From: Kitasatospora sp. NA04385
GTDB taxonomy: Bacteria; Actinomycetota; Actinomycetes; Streptomycetales; Streptomycetaceae
Length of the DNA: 64,000 nt
Assembly: GCF_013364235.1 (NCBI RefSeq)
Contig: NZ_CP054919.1
Location: 7,158,041 to 7,222,040, forward strand
Reading direction: 5' to 3'
Shown: positions 51,649-59,964 of the stretch, in pieces
Numbering within the stretch: the first letter of the stretch is position 1
Layout: each line of letters begins with the position of its first letter
The notes under the pieces: generated by a model
The model's database searches: none
What the model was told of the DNA's origin: nothing
Seen by the model: only the letters and a program-made list of their open reading frames with translations
Translations under genes and position numbers: made by a program

Positions 51649-52988
51649 CGACCACCACCACGACCGCCACGACCACCACCGCCACCGTGCTGTCGCTGTC
51701 CGACCTGCACGGCTCGCTGTCCGACCCGCTGCTGGACGCGATGACCTTCCTCAACGAGGTCACCGAGCGCTACCCGGACGCGCTCTCCTTCGCCCCCGGC
51801 CGCCCGCACGAGGGCTTCTTCGAACCCGAGGACGTCCACGCCCACCTGGACGCCTACCTCACCCACCTCGCCGAACGCGGCCTGGGCGGCAGCGCGGTGC
51901 GCACCGCGCTGTTCCAGTACGGCCCGACCAAAGGCATCGTCGCGGACCTGGTCGCCCGCACCCTCGCCAACGACGAGGGCCTGGACGCGGCCCCCGAGGC
52001 GCTGGTGCTCACCGTCGGCGCCCAGGAGGGCATGCTGCTGGTGCTGCGCGCCCTGTGCGCCACGCCCGAGGACGTGCTGCTGGTCAGCTCGCCCTGCTAC
52101 GTCGGCGTCACCGGCGCCGCCCGGCTGCTCGACCTGGCGACCGTCCCCGTCCCCGAGGGGCCGGACGGCGGCCCGGACCCGCGGGCCGTGCGCGCGGCGG
52201 CCCGCGCCGTCCGGGCCACCGGCCGCCGCCCGCGGGCGCTCTACGTCGTCCCCGACTTCGCCAACCCGTCCGGCACCAGCATGCCGGTCGCTGCGCGCGC
52301 CGAACTGCTGGACGCGGCGGCCGCGGAGGGGCTGCTGGTGATCGAGGACAACCCGTACGGCTTCTTCACCCGCGAGCCCGGCGAGCCCGGCGACCGCCCC
52401 ACCCTGAAGGCCCTGGACCGGCGCCGCCAGGTGGTCTACCTCGGCTCCTTCGCCAAGACCTGCTTCCCCGGCGCCCGGCTCGGCTACGTCGTCGCCGACC
52501 AGGAGGTGGTCGCCCCCGACGGCCGCACCACCCTGCTCGCCGACGAACTGGCCAAGCTGAAGAGCATGACGACGGTCAACACCCCGGCGCTCAGCCAGGC
52601 CGTGATCGGCGGCATGCTGCTGCGGCACGACTGCCGGCTGCGGGCCGCCAACGCCCCGGCCCGCGCCCACTACGCGGCCAACCTGGCCGTCCTGCTGCGG
52701 GAGTTGGAGCGGCACTTCCCGGCCGCCGAACGGGAGCGGCTCGGCGTCTCCTGGAACGAGCCGGAGGGCGGTTTCTTCGCCGTGCTCCAGGTGCCGTTCA
52801 CCGCCGACGAGGCGGCGATGGAGCGCTGCGCCCGCGAGCACGGCGTGCTCTGGACGCCGATGGCCCCGTTCTACCCGGCGGGCGGCGGCGAGCGCCGACT
52901 GCGGCTGTCGATCAGCGCGCTGAGCCCGCAGCAGATCGAGACCGGCGTGGCCCGGCTGGCCGACTTCGTCCGGGCCGCCGCGCGCTGA
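51645..52988 (+). CDS. hpgT: 4-Hydroxyphenylglycine aminotransferase
   Basis: A 447-residue class I/II aminotransferase. LLDAMTFLNEVTERYPDALS followed by FAPGRPHEGFFEPEDV closely resembles HpgT of glycopeptide clusters (from memory). The PLP Lys lies in YLGSFAKTCFPGARLGY (about 271) and FANPSGTSMP gives the cofactor Asn. It converts 4-hydroxyphenylglyoxylate to hydroxyphenylglycine using an amino donor such as tyrosine. The ATG overlaps the hydrolase stop (ATGA). A Thr-rich run (TTTTTTATTTTA) sits at the N-terminus. A strong terminator follows. Confidence 0.87.
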   Translation: MTTTTTTATTTTATVLSLSDLHGSLSDPLLDAMTFLNEVTERYPDALSFAPGRPHEGFFEPEDVHAHLDAYLTHLAERGLGGSAVRTALFQYGPTKGIVADLVARTLANDEGLDAAPEALVLTVGAQEGMLLVLRALCATPEDVLLVSSPCYVGVTGAARLLDLATVPVPEGPDGGPDPRAVRAAARAVRATGRRPRALYVVPDFANPSGTSMPVAARAELLDAAAAEGLLVIEDNPYGFFTREPGEPGDRPTLKALDRRRQVVYLGSFAKTCFPGARLGYVVADQEVVAPDGRTTLLADELAKLKSMTTVNTPALSQAVIGGMLLRHDCRLRAANAPARAHYAANLAVLLRELERHFPAAERERLGVSWNEPEGGFFAVLQVPFTADEAAMERCAREHGVLWTPMAPFYPAGGGERRLRLSISALSPQQIETGVARLADFVRAAAR

Positions 52989-52996
52989 ACGCGCAG

Positions 52997-53046
52997 CACG
53001 CAGGGGAGGGGGGAGAAGCCGCGGCCTCTCCCCCCTCCCCTGCGTG
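52997..53046. terminator. Perfect 20-bp bidirectional terminator
   Basis: CACGCAGGGGAGGGGGGAGA (52997-53016) is the exact complement of the arm at 53027-53046, with a 10-nt loop. It lies between hpgT and the convergent ABC permease gene. Confidence 0.92.
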
Positions 53047-53049
53047 CGG

Positions 53050-53814
53050 CTAGCGGATCCGGGCCGAGAACAGCCGGGCCGAGTACCACACCGCCGCGGT
53101 CGTCAGCACCGCGACGATCAGCAGCCCCTGCCAGACCACGCTGTCGCCGGGATGGCCGGAGAACAGCGCCCGCATGCCCTCCACCGCCCAGTAGAACGGG
53201 TTCCACTTGGCCGCCGTCTGCAGCCACACCGGCGCCAGCGCGATCGGCAGCAGCGTGCCGGAGAGCAGGCCGATCGGCTGGGCGATGGTGTTCACCACCG
53301 GCGCCATCGCGGCGTCGTTGGGCAGCGCCAGCGCGATCCCGTACGAGACGGCCGAGGTCATCAGGGCCAGCAGGCCGAGCAGCAGGTAGGCCAGCAGCAG
53401 GCTCGGCGGCTCGACCCGCAGGCCGAACGGCAGCGCCACCAGCGTGATGACGACCGCCTGGACGAGCAGTCCGAGCGTCTCGCGCAGCGCCCGCCCCAGC
53501 AGCAGGGCGAGCCGGCTGACCGGGGTCACCCGGGAGCGCTCGATGATGCCGGCCTTCAGCTCGCCGAGCAGGCTGAAGCCGGTGTAGAGGCCGCCGAAGA
53601 TGCAGAGCACCGCCAACAGGCCGGGGACGTAGATCTGGTAGGCCTCGGCGTAGGTGCTCGCGCCCATCGGCGCCAGCACCTGCTTGAGCAGCGGGGCGAA
53701 CAGCAGCAGGTAGAAGACCGGCTGGGTGATGCCGACCACGATCCAGATCGGGGTGCGCCACATCAGCACTACTTGCCGCTGGAAGACCAGCCAGGTGTCA
53801 CGGGCGAGCTTCAC
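53050..53814 (-). CDS. ABC-2 type transporter permease
   Basis: A 254-residue membrane protein with about six segments. It resembles the DrrB-like exporters: PIWIVVGITQPVFYLLLFAP, IERSRVTPVSRLALLLGRAL and a C-terminal NPFYWAVEGMRALFSG. GTG 53814 has no strong ribosome site and follows the ATPase stop by 24 nt. It forms the export channel with the ATPase, probably for the cluster product, giving self-resistance. Confidence 0.88.
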   Translation of the reverse strand: MKLARDTWLVFQRQVVLMWRTPIWIVVGITQPVFYLLLFAPLLKQVLAPMGASTYAEAYQIYVPGLLAVLCIFGGLYTGFSLLGELKAGIIERSRVTPVSRLALLLGRALRETLGLLVQAVVITLVALPFGLRVEPPSLLLAYLLLGLLALMTSAVSYGIALALPNDAAMAPVVNTIAQPIGLLSGTLLPIALAPVWLQTAAKWNPFYWAVEGMRALFSGHPGDSVVWQGLLIVAVLTTAAVWYSARLFSARIR

Positions 53815-53838
53815 GGAAGGGACCCCAGGGGTTTCTCG

Positions 53839-54792
53839 TCAGGACTGTTCGATGGAGCGGCCGGTGCGGGCCAGGAAGACGTCGTCCAGGCTCGGCCGCT
53901 GGAGCTGCACCGTCCCGGGGACGATGCCGGCCCCGTTCAGGACGCTCAGCACCTGCGGGATCGCCGCCGCGCCGTCGTCCAGGTAGAGTCGCAGGCCGTC
54001 CTCGCCCGGCTCCAGCCGGTGCAGGTACGGCTGCCCGCGCAGGGCGTCGGCGGCGGGCCCGCTCTCCCCGGCGGTGAGGCCGAGCAGGACGACGTCGCCG
54101 GAGATCTCGCGCTTGAGCGCCTCCGGCGTGCCCTCGACCACGACCTGGCCGTGGTCGACGATCGCGACCCGGTCGCAGAGCGCGTCGGCCTCGTCCAGGT
54201 AGTGGGTGGTCACCACCACCGTCATGCCCTCGGTGCGCAGCCGCTCGATCTCGGCCCACACCTGGCCGCGGCTGGCCGGGTCGAGGCCCACCGTCGGCTC
54301 GTCGAGGAACAGCACCCGCGGGGAGTGGATCACCCCGAGGGCGATGTCCACCCGGCGGCGCTGGCCGCCCGAGTAGGTGCTGCAGTGCCGGTCGGCGAAC
54401 TCGGTCAGGTCGAAGGCCTTCAGCGCGTCCTCGGCCTGCCGCAGCGCGTCGGCCTTGCGGCTGCCGTACATCCGGGCCTGCAGGACGAGCTCTTCCCGCC
54501 CGGTGACCGCGTCGGCGGTGCCGCCGCCCTGGGCGACGTAGCCGATCCGGCGGCGGACCTCGGCCGGGTCGGCCAGCAGGTCGGCGCCGGCGATCAGGGC
54601 TTCGCCGCCGTCCGGGCGGATGAGCGTGGCGAGCATGCGCAGGGTGGTGGTCTTCCCGGCGCCGTTGGGGCCGAGGAAGCCGAAGATCTCACCTGCCTGG
54701 ACGTCCAGGTCGATGCCGCGGACGGCGTCGACCACGGTGCGGCCGTGTTTTCCGGACGGATAGGACTTGCGAAGTCCCTTGGTCTCGATCAA
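53839..54792 (-). CDS. ABC transporter ATP-binding protein (DrrA-like)
   Basis: A 317-residue ATPase. Walker A GPNGAGKTTTLRML (about 41-54), signature TYSGGQRRRVDIALG (about 138-152), Walker B VLFLDEPTVGLDP and the H-loop VVVTTHYLDEADAL are all present. The C-terminal domain (about 225-317) ends DDVFLARTGRSIEQ as in daunorubicin-exporter ATPases. A TTG start at 54792 with GGGAG 6 nt upstream is chosen. It partners the ABC-2 permease. Confidence 0.92.
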   Translation of the reverse strand: MIETKGLRKSYPSGKHGRTVVDAVRGIDLDVQAGEIFGFLGPNGAGKTTTLRMLATLIRPDGGEALIAGADLLADPAEVRRRIGYVAQGGGTADAVTGREELVLQARMYGSRKADALRQAEDALKAFDLTEFADRHCSTYSGGQRRRVDIALGVIHSPRVLFLDEPTVGLDPASRGQVWAEIERLRTEGMTVVVTTHYLDEADALCDRVAIVDHGQVVVEGTPEALKREISGDVVLLGLTAGESGPAADALRGQPYLHRLEPGEDGLRLYLDDGAAAIPQVLSVLNGAGIVPGTVQLQRPSLDDVFLARTGRSIEQS

Positions 54793-54881
54793 CCAGAACT
54801 CCCGGGCTGGGATGGGGTGCGGGGGCCTCGCGCCCGCCGGCCACCGCTCATGGGACGGTGGTGGGCGGACGCGAGGCGGTA

Positions 54882-56039
54882 TCAGGGGGCGACCAGCGCT
54901 TCCATCCGGTCGGCGGCGGCCGACGCCCCGCCCCCGGACAGCAGTTGACGACCGATCGACTCGGCGGCCGCCCGGTGGGAGGGCTCGTCGAGCACCCGCC
55001 GCAGCCGCTCGGCGATCACCGGCGGACTGACCCGGGCGAACGGGACCCGGAGGCCGGCCCCGGCCTCCACGACCCGCTGCGCCACGAACGGCTGGTCGTT
55101 GCGGATCGGGGCCGCCAGCACGGGGACACCGTGCGCCAGCGACTCGACCACGGTGTTCATCCCACCATGGCAGAGCACCGCGTCCAACCGGCCGCCGGAC
55201 AGCAGCTCCAGCACCGGTGCCCGATCGACCACCGTGACGGAGTCCGGAAGGGCAGCCGGAAGTGCCCCGCGGGGCGAGGCGACGACCGCCCGGACACCGT
55301 CGCCGAGCAGCGCCAGCGCCGCGACGGTGCGGTGCAGGAAGTCCACGCCGACCGCGTCCGACATGCTCCCCATGGTGACCAGCACGGTGCGCCGGCCCGG
55401 CTCCAGCCGCTCCCACGGGAACGCCGGAGAGGCCGGACGCGCCGTCAGCACCGGCCCCACCGCGGCGAGCTGCGGCAGCGGCGGCAGCGCGCCGAGCAGC
55501 GCCCGGCCGGTGGTGGCCAGCACCAGGTGCGGCGAGCAGCGCGGGTCGGTGAACTCCCCGGCGGGCAGCTGCGCCCGCTCCCACAGCCCCGCCAGCAGGC
55601 CCGCCGTCCAGGCCTCCACCCGCGGCAGGTGCCGGTACGGGCGGCCCAGCTCCATCGCCCCCGGCGCCAGCGTCGCCCACGGCAGCCCGTGCCGGTGCGC
55701 GACCAGCGCGCCCGCCGGGGTGTGCTGGTCCACCAGCAGCGCGTCCGGCCGGAACTCCCGCACCACCGCGTCCAGCGGCTTCAGGGTGAACCTGGCGTAC
55801 GGGACGACGAAGCCCTCCCAGAGCGAGCGCAGCGAGGCCAGGCCGTGGCCGCCCATCGCCCGGAACATCCGGTTGCCGGTGCCGAAGACCCGGGCGTCCG
55901 GGCCGAGCAGCGGCCGGAACATCGTCTCGGTGCCGGTCCAGGCCACCTCGTGGCCGCGCGCGAGCAGCTCGTCCGCGATCCCGGCCGCCGGGTTGACGTG
56001 CCCGGCCAGCGGGGGCACCACCAGCAGGAAGCGGCTCAC
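54882..56039 (-). CDS. UDP/NDP-glycosyltransferase (MGT/GT1 type)
   Basis: A 385-residue GT-B enzyme. The N-terminus FLLVVPPLAGHVNPAAGIAD and the C-terminal nucleotide-binding motif AVLCHGGMNTVVESLAHGVP followed by PIRNDQPFVAQRV match the MGT/macrolide glycosyltransferases. GTG 56039 overlaps the carrier protein stop as GTGA, unusual for a glycosyltransferase and hinting that it may act on a carrier-bound or closely coupled intermediate. The donor sugar is unknown and no deoxysugar genes are present in the window. Confidence 0.88.
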   Translation of the reverse strand: MSRFLLVVPPLAGHVNPAAGIADELLARGHEVAWTGTETMFRPLLGPDARVFGTGNRMFRAMGGHGLASLRSLWEGFVVPYARFTLKPLDAVVREFRPDALLVDQHTPAGALVAHRHGLPWATLAPGAMELGRPYRHLPRVEAWTAGLLAGLWERAQLPAGEFTDPRCSPHLVLATTGRALLGALPPLPQLAAVGPVLTARPASPAFPWERLEPGRRTVLVTMGSMSDAVGVDFLHRTVAALALLGDGVRAVVASPRGALPAALPDSVTVVDRAPVLELLSGGRLDAVLCHGGMNTVVESLAHGVPVLAAPIRNDQPFVAQRVVEAGAGLRVPFARVSPPVIAERLRRVLDEPSHRAAAESIGRQLLSGGGASAAADRMEALVAP

Positions 56040-56353
56040 CGGCGCACCAGCTCCGCCAGGTCGCCGACGGTCAGCGCGGCCAGGCCGTCCAGGTCGAGAC
56101 CGGCCCGCAGCGCGCCCAGGTCGGTGCCGAAGCGCTCCCGCAGCAGCGCGTCCAGCACGGCGAACTCGCTTTCGTCCAGGGCGAGATCGCCGTCGAGTCG
56201 GTCCGTCGGGGCGAGCGAGTCTGCCCATTCGGGCAGAGCGTCGGCGGCCTCGGCCAGCGCGGCCAGCAACCCCGGATCGAGGGCGCCGGGCGGCGCGGAG
56301 GCCAGGTCGGAAGCGGTTTCTGGGTGCACGAAGGAAGGCTGGGAATCAGTCAT
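56036..56353 (-). CDS. Atypical acyl carrier-like protein
   Basis: A 105-residue acidic protein. The C-terminal about 60 residues look like a carrier protein: RLDGDLALDESEFAVLDALL places a Ser at the attachment site (DES rather than DSL), then RERFGTDL and LAALTVGDLAELV. Residues 1-45 are an extra Pro/Ala-rich extension. ATG 56353 follows GGAG. It is translationally coupled to the glycosyltransferase. Whether it is phosphopantetheinylated is uncertain. Confidence 0.6.
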   Translation of the reverse strand: MTDSQPSFVHPETASDLASAPPGALDPGLLAALAEAADALPEWADSLAPTDRLDGDLALDESEFAVLDALLRERFGTDLGALRAGLDLDGLAALTVGDLAELVRR

Positions 56354-56423
56354 CGGAAGGCTCCACCGGCTCGACGGCAACGGGGTGAGGGAGGGGGCTC
56401 CGGATCGGTGATCGCTTGTGCGA

Positions 56424-56438
56424 CCCACGGAGCGTGGG
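56424..56438. promoter_or_regulatory. Inverted repeat CCCACG-GAG-CGTGGG in a divergent promoter
   Basis: A perfect 6+6 nt repeat 14 nt upstream of the KASIII-like gene start and about 70 nt from the divergent carrier gene. TTGTGC (56416-56421) and an ATACTA-like -10 flank it, and the start codon lies so close that the transcript may be leaderless. It is a candidate operator for a cluster regulator such as the SARP. Confidence 0.5.
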
Positions 56439-56451
56439 AATACTAACCGGG

Positions 56452-57384
56452 GTGACCGCACTGGAGGCAGTGGCCGTCCACCTCCCCCCGCGACTCGAAC
56501 CGATCGAGGACGTGGGCGCCCGGATCGGCCTTACCCCACGTCAACTCCGACTCTTCCGCCGCTTCCACGGCCTGGACCAGGTGCGCCTGGACCCGGACGG
56601 GACGCTGCTCGACCTGCTGGACGCCGCCGTCCGGGCCCTGCCCGAACTGCGCGGCAACGAACACCGCGTCCGGTACCTGCTGCACGCCCGCAACACGCCG
56701 GTCGCCGAGCCCTACCCGCTCAACCCCCTGCACCGGCTCCGGGAGCGCTTCGGCCTCGTCCGCGCCGAGGCGTTCACCGTCACCCAACAGGCCTGCGCCG
56801 CCTCGCTGCTGGCCGTCGACCTGGCCGGACGGCTGCTCGCCGACGACGGCGACCCGTCGGCGCTGGCCCTGGTGGTGGCGGGGGAGAAGACCTTCACCCG
56901 GGACGCCCAACTCCTGCCCGACACCACGATCTTCGCCGAGGCCTCGACGGCCTGCCTGGTCAGCCCCGGCGGCGACCGGAACCGGGTGCTCTCCTACGCG
57001 GTCCGCCAGCGCCCCGAGTTCTACGGCCGACCCGCCGAGGACCCGGAGCTGATGGTCCGCTACCAGCGCGAGTACCAGCCCGTCCTGGTCGAGACCATCG
57101 GGGCCGCGCTCGACCGGGCGGGCCTGGAGCTCGCCGACATCGCGCTGCTGATCCCGCACAACGTCAACCAGGCCTCCTGGCGGATGACCTGCCGCCAACT
57201 CGACTACCCCGTCGAGCGGGTGGTCCTGGACAACGTCCCCGCGGTCGGCCACAGCTTCGCCGCGGACGCCTTCGTCAACCTCCGCACCGCCACCACCGGC
57301 GGGGCGCTGCGGCCCGGCGACCACTACCTGATCGCCGCCGCCGGCATCGGCGCCACCTTCGCGGCCATGGTCCTGCAGCACTGA
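56452..57384 (+). CDS. KAS III-like condensing enzyme or acyltransferase with altered triad
   Basis: A 310-residue thiolase-fold protein. The Cys is in VTQQACAASLLAVDL (about 114) and the His in LLIPHNVNQASWRM (about 236), but the third position, usually Asn in a GN(T/S) motif, reads VGHSFAADAF (His, about 267). That pattern is seen in KASIII-like acyl transferases rather than FabH (family knowledge). GTG 56452 has a possible leaderless promoter. It heads the plus-strand group with a carrier protein, a second thiolase-fold protein and the PPTase, and probably starts or off-loads the acyl chain. Confidence 0.8.
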   Translation: MTALEAVAVHLPPRLEPIEDVGARIGLTPRQLRLFRRFHGLDQVRLDPDGTLLDLLDAAVRALPELRGNEHRVRYLLHARNTPVAEPYPLNPLHRLRERFGLVRAEAFTVTQQACAASLLAVDLAGRLLADDGDPSALALVVAGEKTFTRDAQLLPDTTIFAEASTACLVSPGGDRNRVLSYAVRQRPEFYGRPAEDPELMVRYQREYQPVLVETIGAALDRAGLELADIALLIPHNVNQASWRMTCRQLDYPVERVVLDNVPAVGHSFAADAFVNLRTATTGGALRPGDHYLIAAAGIGATFAAMVLQH

Positions 57385-57442
57385 CGCACCGCCGCCGCAC
57401 CCCTCGTTCCTCCCCGCCACCCACCCACCGAACGGTCCACCC

Positions 57443-57757
57443 ATGTCAGAATCCGCCCCGCCCACCGCCGCCCTGCCCGCGACCGCGCCGGCCGACCCCG
57501 AGGTGCGCGAGCGCATCCGGCGCGGCATCGAGCAGGTCCTGCCGCGCGTCCTGGGCGTCGAACTCGCCGACATCCCCGAGAACGCCTGCTTCTTCGACGA
57601 CTACGGCCTCACCTCCTCCGGCATCGTCGAACTGGTCCTCGACATCGAGGAGACGCTCGCCATCCAGGTCGACGTCGAGCACCTCGTCGTCGACGACGTC
57701 CGCACCCTCGACAGCCTCACCGACTACGTCGTCGGGCACCACGCCGACGAGGACTGA
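57443..57757 (+). CDS. Acyl carrier protein
   Basis: A 104-residue carrier protein with a Pro/Ala-rich N-terminal extension. DDYGLTSSGIVELVLDIEETL has the phosphopantetheine Ser in TSSGIVEL (about residue 53). It sits 58 nt after the KASIII-like gene and 4 nt before the thiolase-fold gene, so it is probably their dedicated carrier. Confidence 0.85.
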   Translation: MSESAPPTAALPATAPADPEVRERIRRGIEQVLPRVLGVELADIPENACFFDDYGLTSSGIVELVLDIEETLAIQVDVEHLVVDDVRTLDSLTDYVVGHHADED

Positions 57758-57761
57758 CCCG

Positions 57762-58571
57762 GTGCCCGCCGAGACCCGCGGCCTGCGGGTGACCAGGGCG
57801 GTCGCCGCCGGATTCGACGGCCGCGCCGCGGCCGCGCTCCACCCCGACCTGCGCACCTTCACCGCCGACCTGGTCCGCCCGTACGCCCTGCCGCTGCGCG
57901 AGGACCTGCTGACCGAGGGCGCCGGGCACGACTACGCCGAGATGGGCGCCGGACTGCTGGCCCGGGCCCTGCCCGGGGGCGAACCCGCGGATCTGCTGAT
58001 CCTCGCCTTCTCCTCCCCGGACGTCCGGCCCGCCGCGCCCGCCTCGCTCCAGCTCAGCCGCCACTGCCCCGGGCAGCCGACCGCCTTCGCCGTCTGCGAC
58101 CAGGGCAGCGCCACCGCCTTCACCGCGCTGCGGATCGCCGCCGCCCACCACCGCACCGGCGGCTGCCGACGGGCCGTGATCGTGCTCGCCGAGCAGAGCG
58201 CCCTGCACCACCGGCCCGCCGAACCCGTCGAACTGCCCGCCGAGCACCGCGCCGTCGTCCTGGTCTGCGAGGAGGCGCCGGGGGAGGGCCTGCGGGTCCG
58301 CGGACAGGACCAGCCGGACGGCGCCGACGCCCTGCGCTCCGTCCTCGACCGGCACCGCCGGCTCGGGCCGGGCGCCGGGCTGCTGCTCGCCGCCGACCTG
58401 GCCTCGCACGGCAGCGCCGAGGACACCGAGGGCGCCGAGGCGGCCCGCCCCGGGCAGCCCTTCACCGGCGTCTGGACCCTGCTGGCCGACCGCCTCGCCG
58501 GTCCCGGCCCACTGCTGGTCGCCGACCACGACCGGCGCCTGGGCCGGCTCAGCACCCTGACCCTGCCGTGA
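57762..58571 (+). CDS. Thiolase-fold protein, probably lacking the catalytic Cys
   Basis: A 269-residue protein related to KASIII N-terminal regions: LLILAFSSPDVRPAAPASLQ, FAVCDQGSATAFTALRIAAAHH and RRAVIVLAEQSALHHRP. At the nucleophile-elbow position the sequence is DQGSATAF rather than ACxG, so the usual Cys appears absent (a Cys lies three residues earlier). It is short and may form a heterodimer with the preceding KASIII-like enzyme. GTG 57762 is chosen. Its stop overlaps the PPTase start as GTGA. Confidence 0.6.
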   Translation: MPAETRGLRVTRAVAAGFDGRAAAALHPDLRTFTADLVRPYALPLREDLLTEGAGHDYAEMGAGLLARALPGGEPADLLILAFSSPDVRPAAPASLQLSRHCPGQPTAFAVCDQGSATAFTALRIAAAHHRTGGCRRAVIVLAEQSALHHRPAEPVELPAEHRAVVLVCEEAPGEGLRVRGQDQPDGADALRSVLDRHRRLGPGAGLLLAADLASHGSAEDTEGAEAARPGQPFTGVWTLLADRLAGPGPLLVADHDRRLGRLSTLTLP

Positions 58572-59362
58572 GCAGCGCGGCACGGGACGGCGCGGCACGG
58601 GACGGCGCGGCACGGGACGCCGCGGCACGGGACGGCGCGGCACGGGACGGCGCGGCACGGGACGCCGCGGCCGCCGTCGACGTCGTCGAGGTCTGGAGCA
58701 TCCCCACCGACCAGCCCCCGGACGTGGTCCACCGGCTGTACGGCCTGCTCGGCGCCGAGGAGCGGGAGCGGGCCGACCGGGCCCGCGACCCGCGCCAGGG
58801 CGAGCGGTTCGCGGTGGCCCGGGGCGCCGTCCGGCTGCTGGTCGCCGCCCGGCTCGGCACCGCCCCCGCCGACCTGGCGTGGCGGTACGGCCCGCACGGC
58901 AAGCCCGCCCCCGTCCTCCCGGCGTCCGCCGAGCCGATCCGGGTCAACTGGTCCGGATCGGGGGCGCTCGCGCTGCTGGCCCTCGCCGTCGGACGCCGGG
59001 TCGGCGCGGACGTCGAGCGGCTCGCCCGGCCCGCCGTCGGCGCCCGGATCGCCCGCCGCCACTTCCCGCCCGCCGACGCGGCCCTGGTCCTGGCGGCGCC
59101 GACCCCCGCCGACGGCGCCGACCGCTTCACCCGGCTGTGGTGCCGCCGGGAGGCCTGCGTCAAGGTCCACGGCGGACGGCTCGCCCAGGGCCTCGGCCTC
59201 CCGCTGGCCGGCCCCTCCCCGCTGCGGCTGGCCGACGCCGCCCCGCTCGGGCCCGGCCCGCTCTGGCTGGCCGACGTCCCGGTGCCGGGCCCGTACCGGG
59301 CCGCGGTCGCCGTCGACGCGGACCGCCCCTTCACCGTCCGCCACCGCACCTGGAGCGCCTGA
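58568..59362 (+). CDS. Sfp-type 4'-phosphopantetheinyl transferase
   Basis: A 264-residue PPTase that activates carrier proteins from CoA. The family motifs are RVGADVERLARP (the GxDVE Mg site, here GADVE) and RLWCRREACVKVHGG (usual WxxKEAxxK, with Arg-Glu here). Residues about 4-35 are an ARDGA/ARDAA repeat encoded by six 15-nt units and probably disordered. GTG 58568 overlaps the previous stop. It would serve the four carriers of the cluster. Confidence 0.88.
   Translation: MSSAARDGAARDGAARDAAARDGAARDGAARDAAAAVDVVEVWSIPTDQPPDVVHRLYGLLGAEERERADRARDPRQGERFAVARGAVRLLVAARLGTAPADLAWRYGPHGKPAPVLPASAEPIRVNWSGSGALALLALAVGRRVGADVERLARPAVGARIARRHFPPADAALVLAAPTPADGADRFTRLWCRREACVKVHGGRLAQGLGLPLAGPSPLRLADAAPLGPGPLWLADVPVPGPYRAAVAVDADRPFTVRHRTWSA
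58577..58666 (+). repeat. Six 15-nt coding repeats in the PPTase N-terminus
   Basis: The unit GCGGCACGGGACGGC (or ...ACGCC) is repeated six times in tandem and encodes AARDG/AARDA pentapeptides. Length changes stay in frame. Confidence 0.9.
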
Positions 59363-59400
59363 ACTCCCGTGAGCGCCCGAACTCCCGTGCCGGACAAGCA

Positions 59401-59440
59401 CGTCGGGCCCGACCGGTGGCCAACCCGGTCGGGCCCGACG
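59401..59440. terminator. 16-bp bidirectional terminator
   Basis: CGTCGGGCCCGACCGG (59401-59416) pairs perfectly with the arm at 59425-59440 across an 8-nt loop, between the PPTase gene and the convergent GNAT gene. Confidence 0.88.
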
Positions 59441-59451
59441 CGTGCGGGCGG

Positions 59452-59964
59452 TCAGCCCGCGGAGTCCACCGGCCGCGACATGTAGACCGCGCGCCGCCCG
59501 TAGGAGGCGGGCACGGCCACCTCCCGGTGCGCCCGGTAGCCGTAGAAGCGCAGCAGGATGTCGGAGCCGCGCACCGCGACCATCGAGATCTGCCGGAAGC
59601 CCCCCTCCGCCGCCCGCGCCTGCACGTGCTCCATCAGGTTCGCGGCCAGCTCCCGGCCGCGCAGCTCCTCGGCCAGCACCAGGTCGTGCACGTGCAGGTT
59701 GTCCGAGGCGAACGCCCCGGCCTCCGCCACCGCGAGGTCCGGGCAGCGCAGCGGCGGGTACGGCAGGCTCAGCAGGTAGCCGCGGACGGCGCCGGTGCCG
59801 ACCTGCTCCAGCACGAAGCAGGTCCCCGGCGAGCAGGCGACCCGGGACTGCAGCGCCGCCCGCCCCTCGGAGAGGCCGTCGGCCGCGTAGGCGTCGTGCT
59901 CCAGCGCGACCACGGCGTCCCAGTCCCCGTCGGCGAGCTGCCGGATCAGGAATTCCCCGCTCAC
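59452..59964 (-). CDS. GNAT-family N-acetyltransferase
   Basis: A 170-residue acetyltransferase. LIRQLADGDWDAVVALEHDA is a typical GNAT opening, LHVHDLVLAEELRGRELAANLM contains the acetyl-CoA loop (usual Q/RxxGxG/A, here degenerate RGRELA), and ILLRFYGYRAHREV ends the fold. GTG 59964 overlaps the DUF6271-like stop (GTGA). It may acylate an amine in the product or confer self-protection. Confidence 0.8.
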   Translation of the reverse strand: MSGEFLIRQLADGDWDAVVALEHDAYAADGLSEGRAALQSRVACSPGTCFVLEQVGTGAVRGYLLSLPYPPLRCPDLAVAEAGAFASDNLHVHDLVLAEELRGRELAANLMEHVQARAAEGGFRQISMVAVRGSDILLRFYGYRAHREVAVPASYGRRAVYMSRPVDSAG

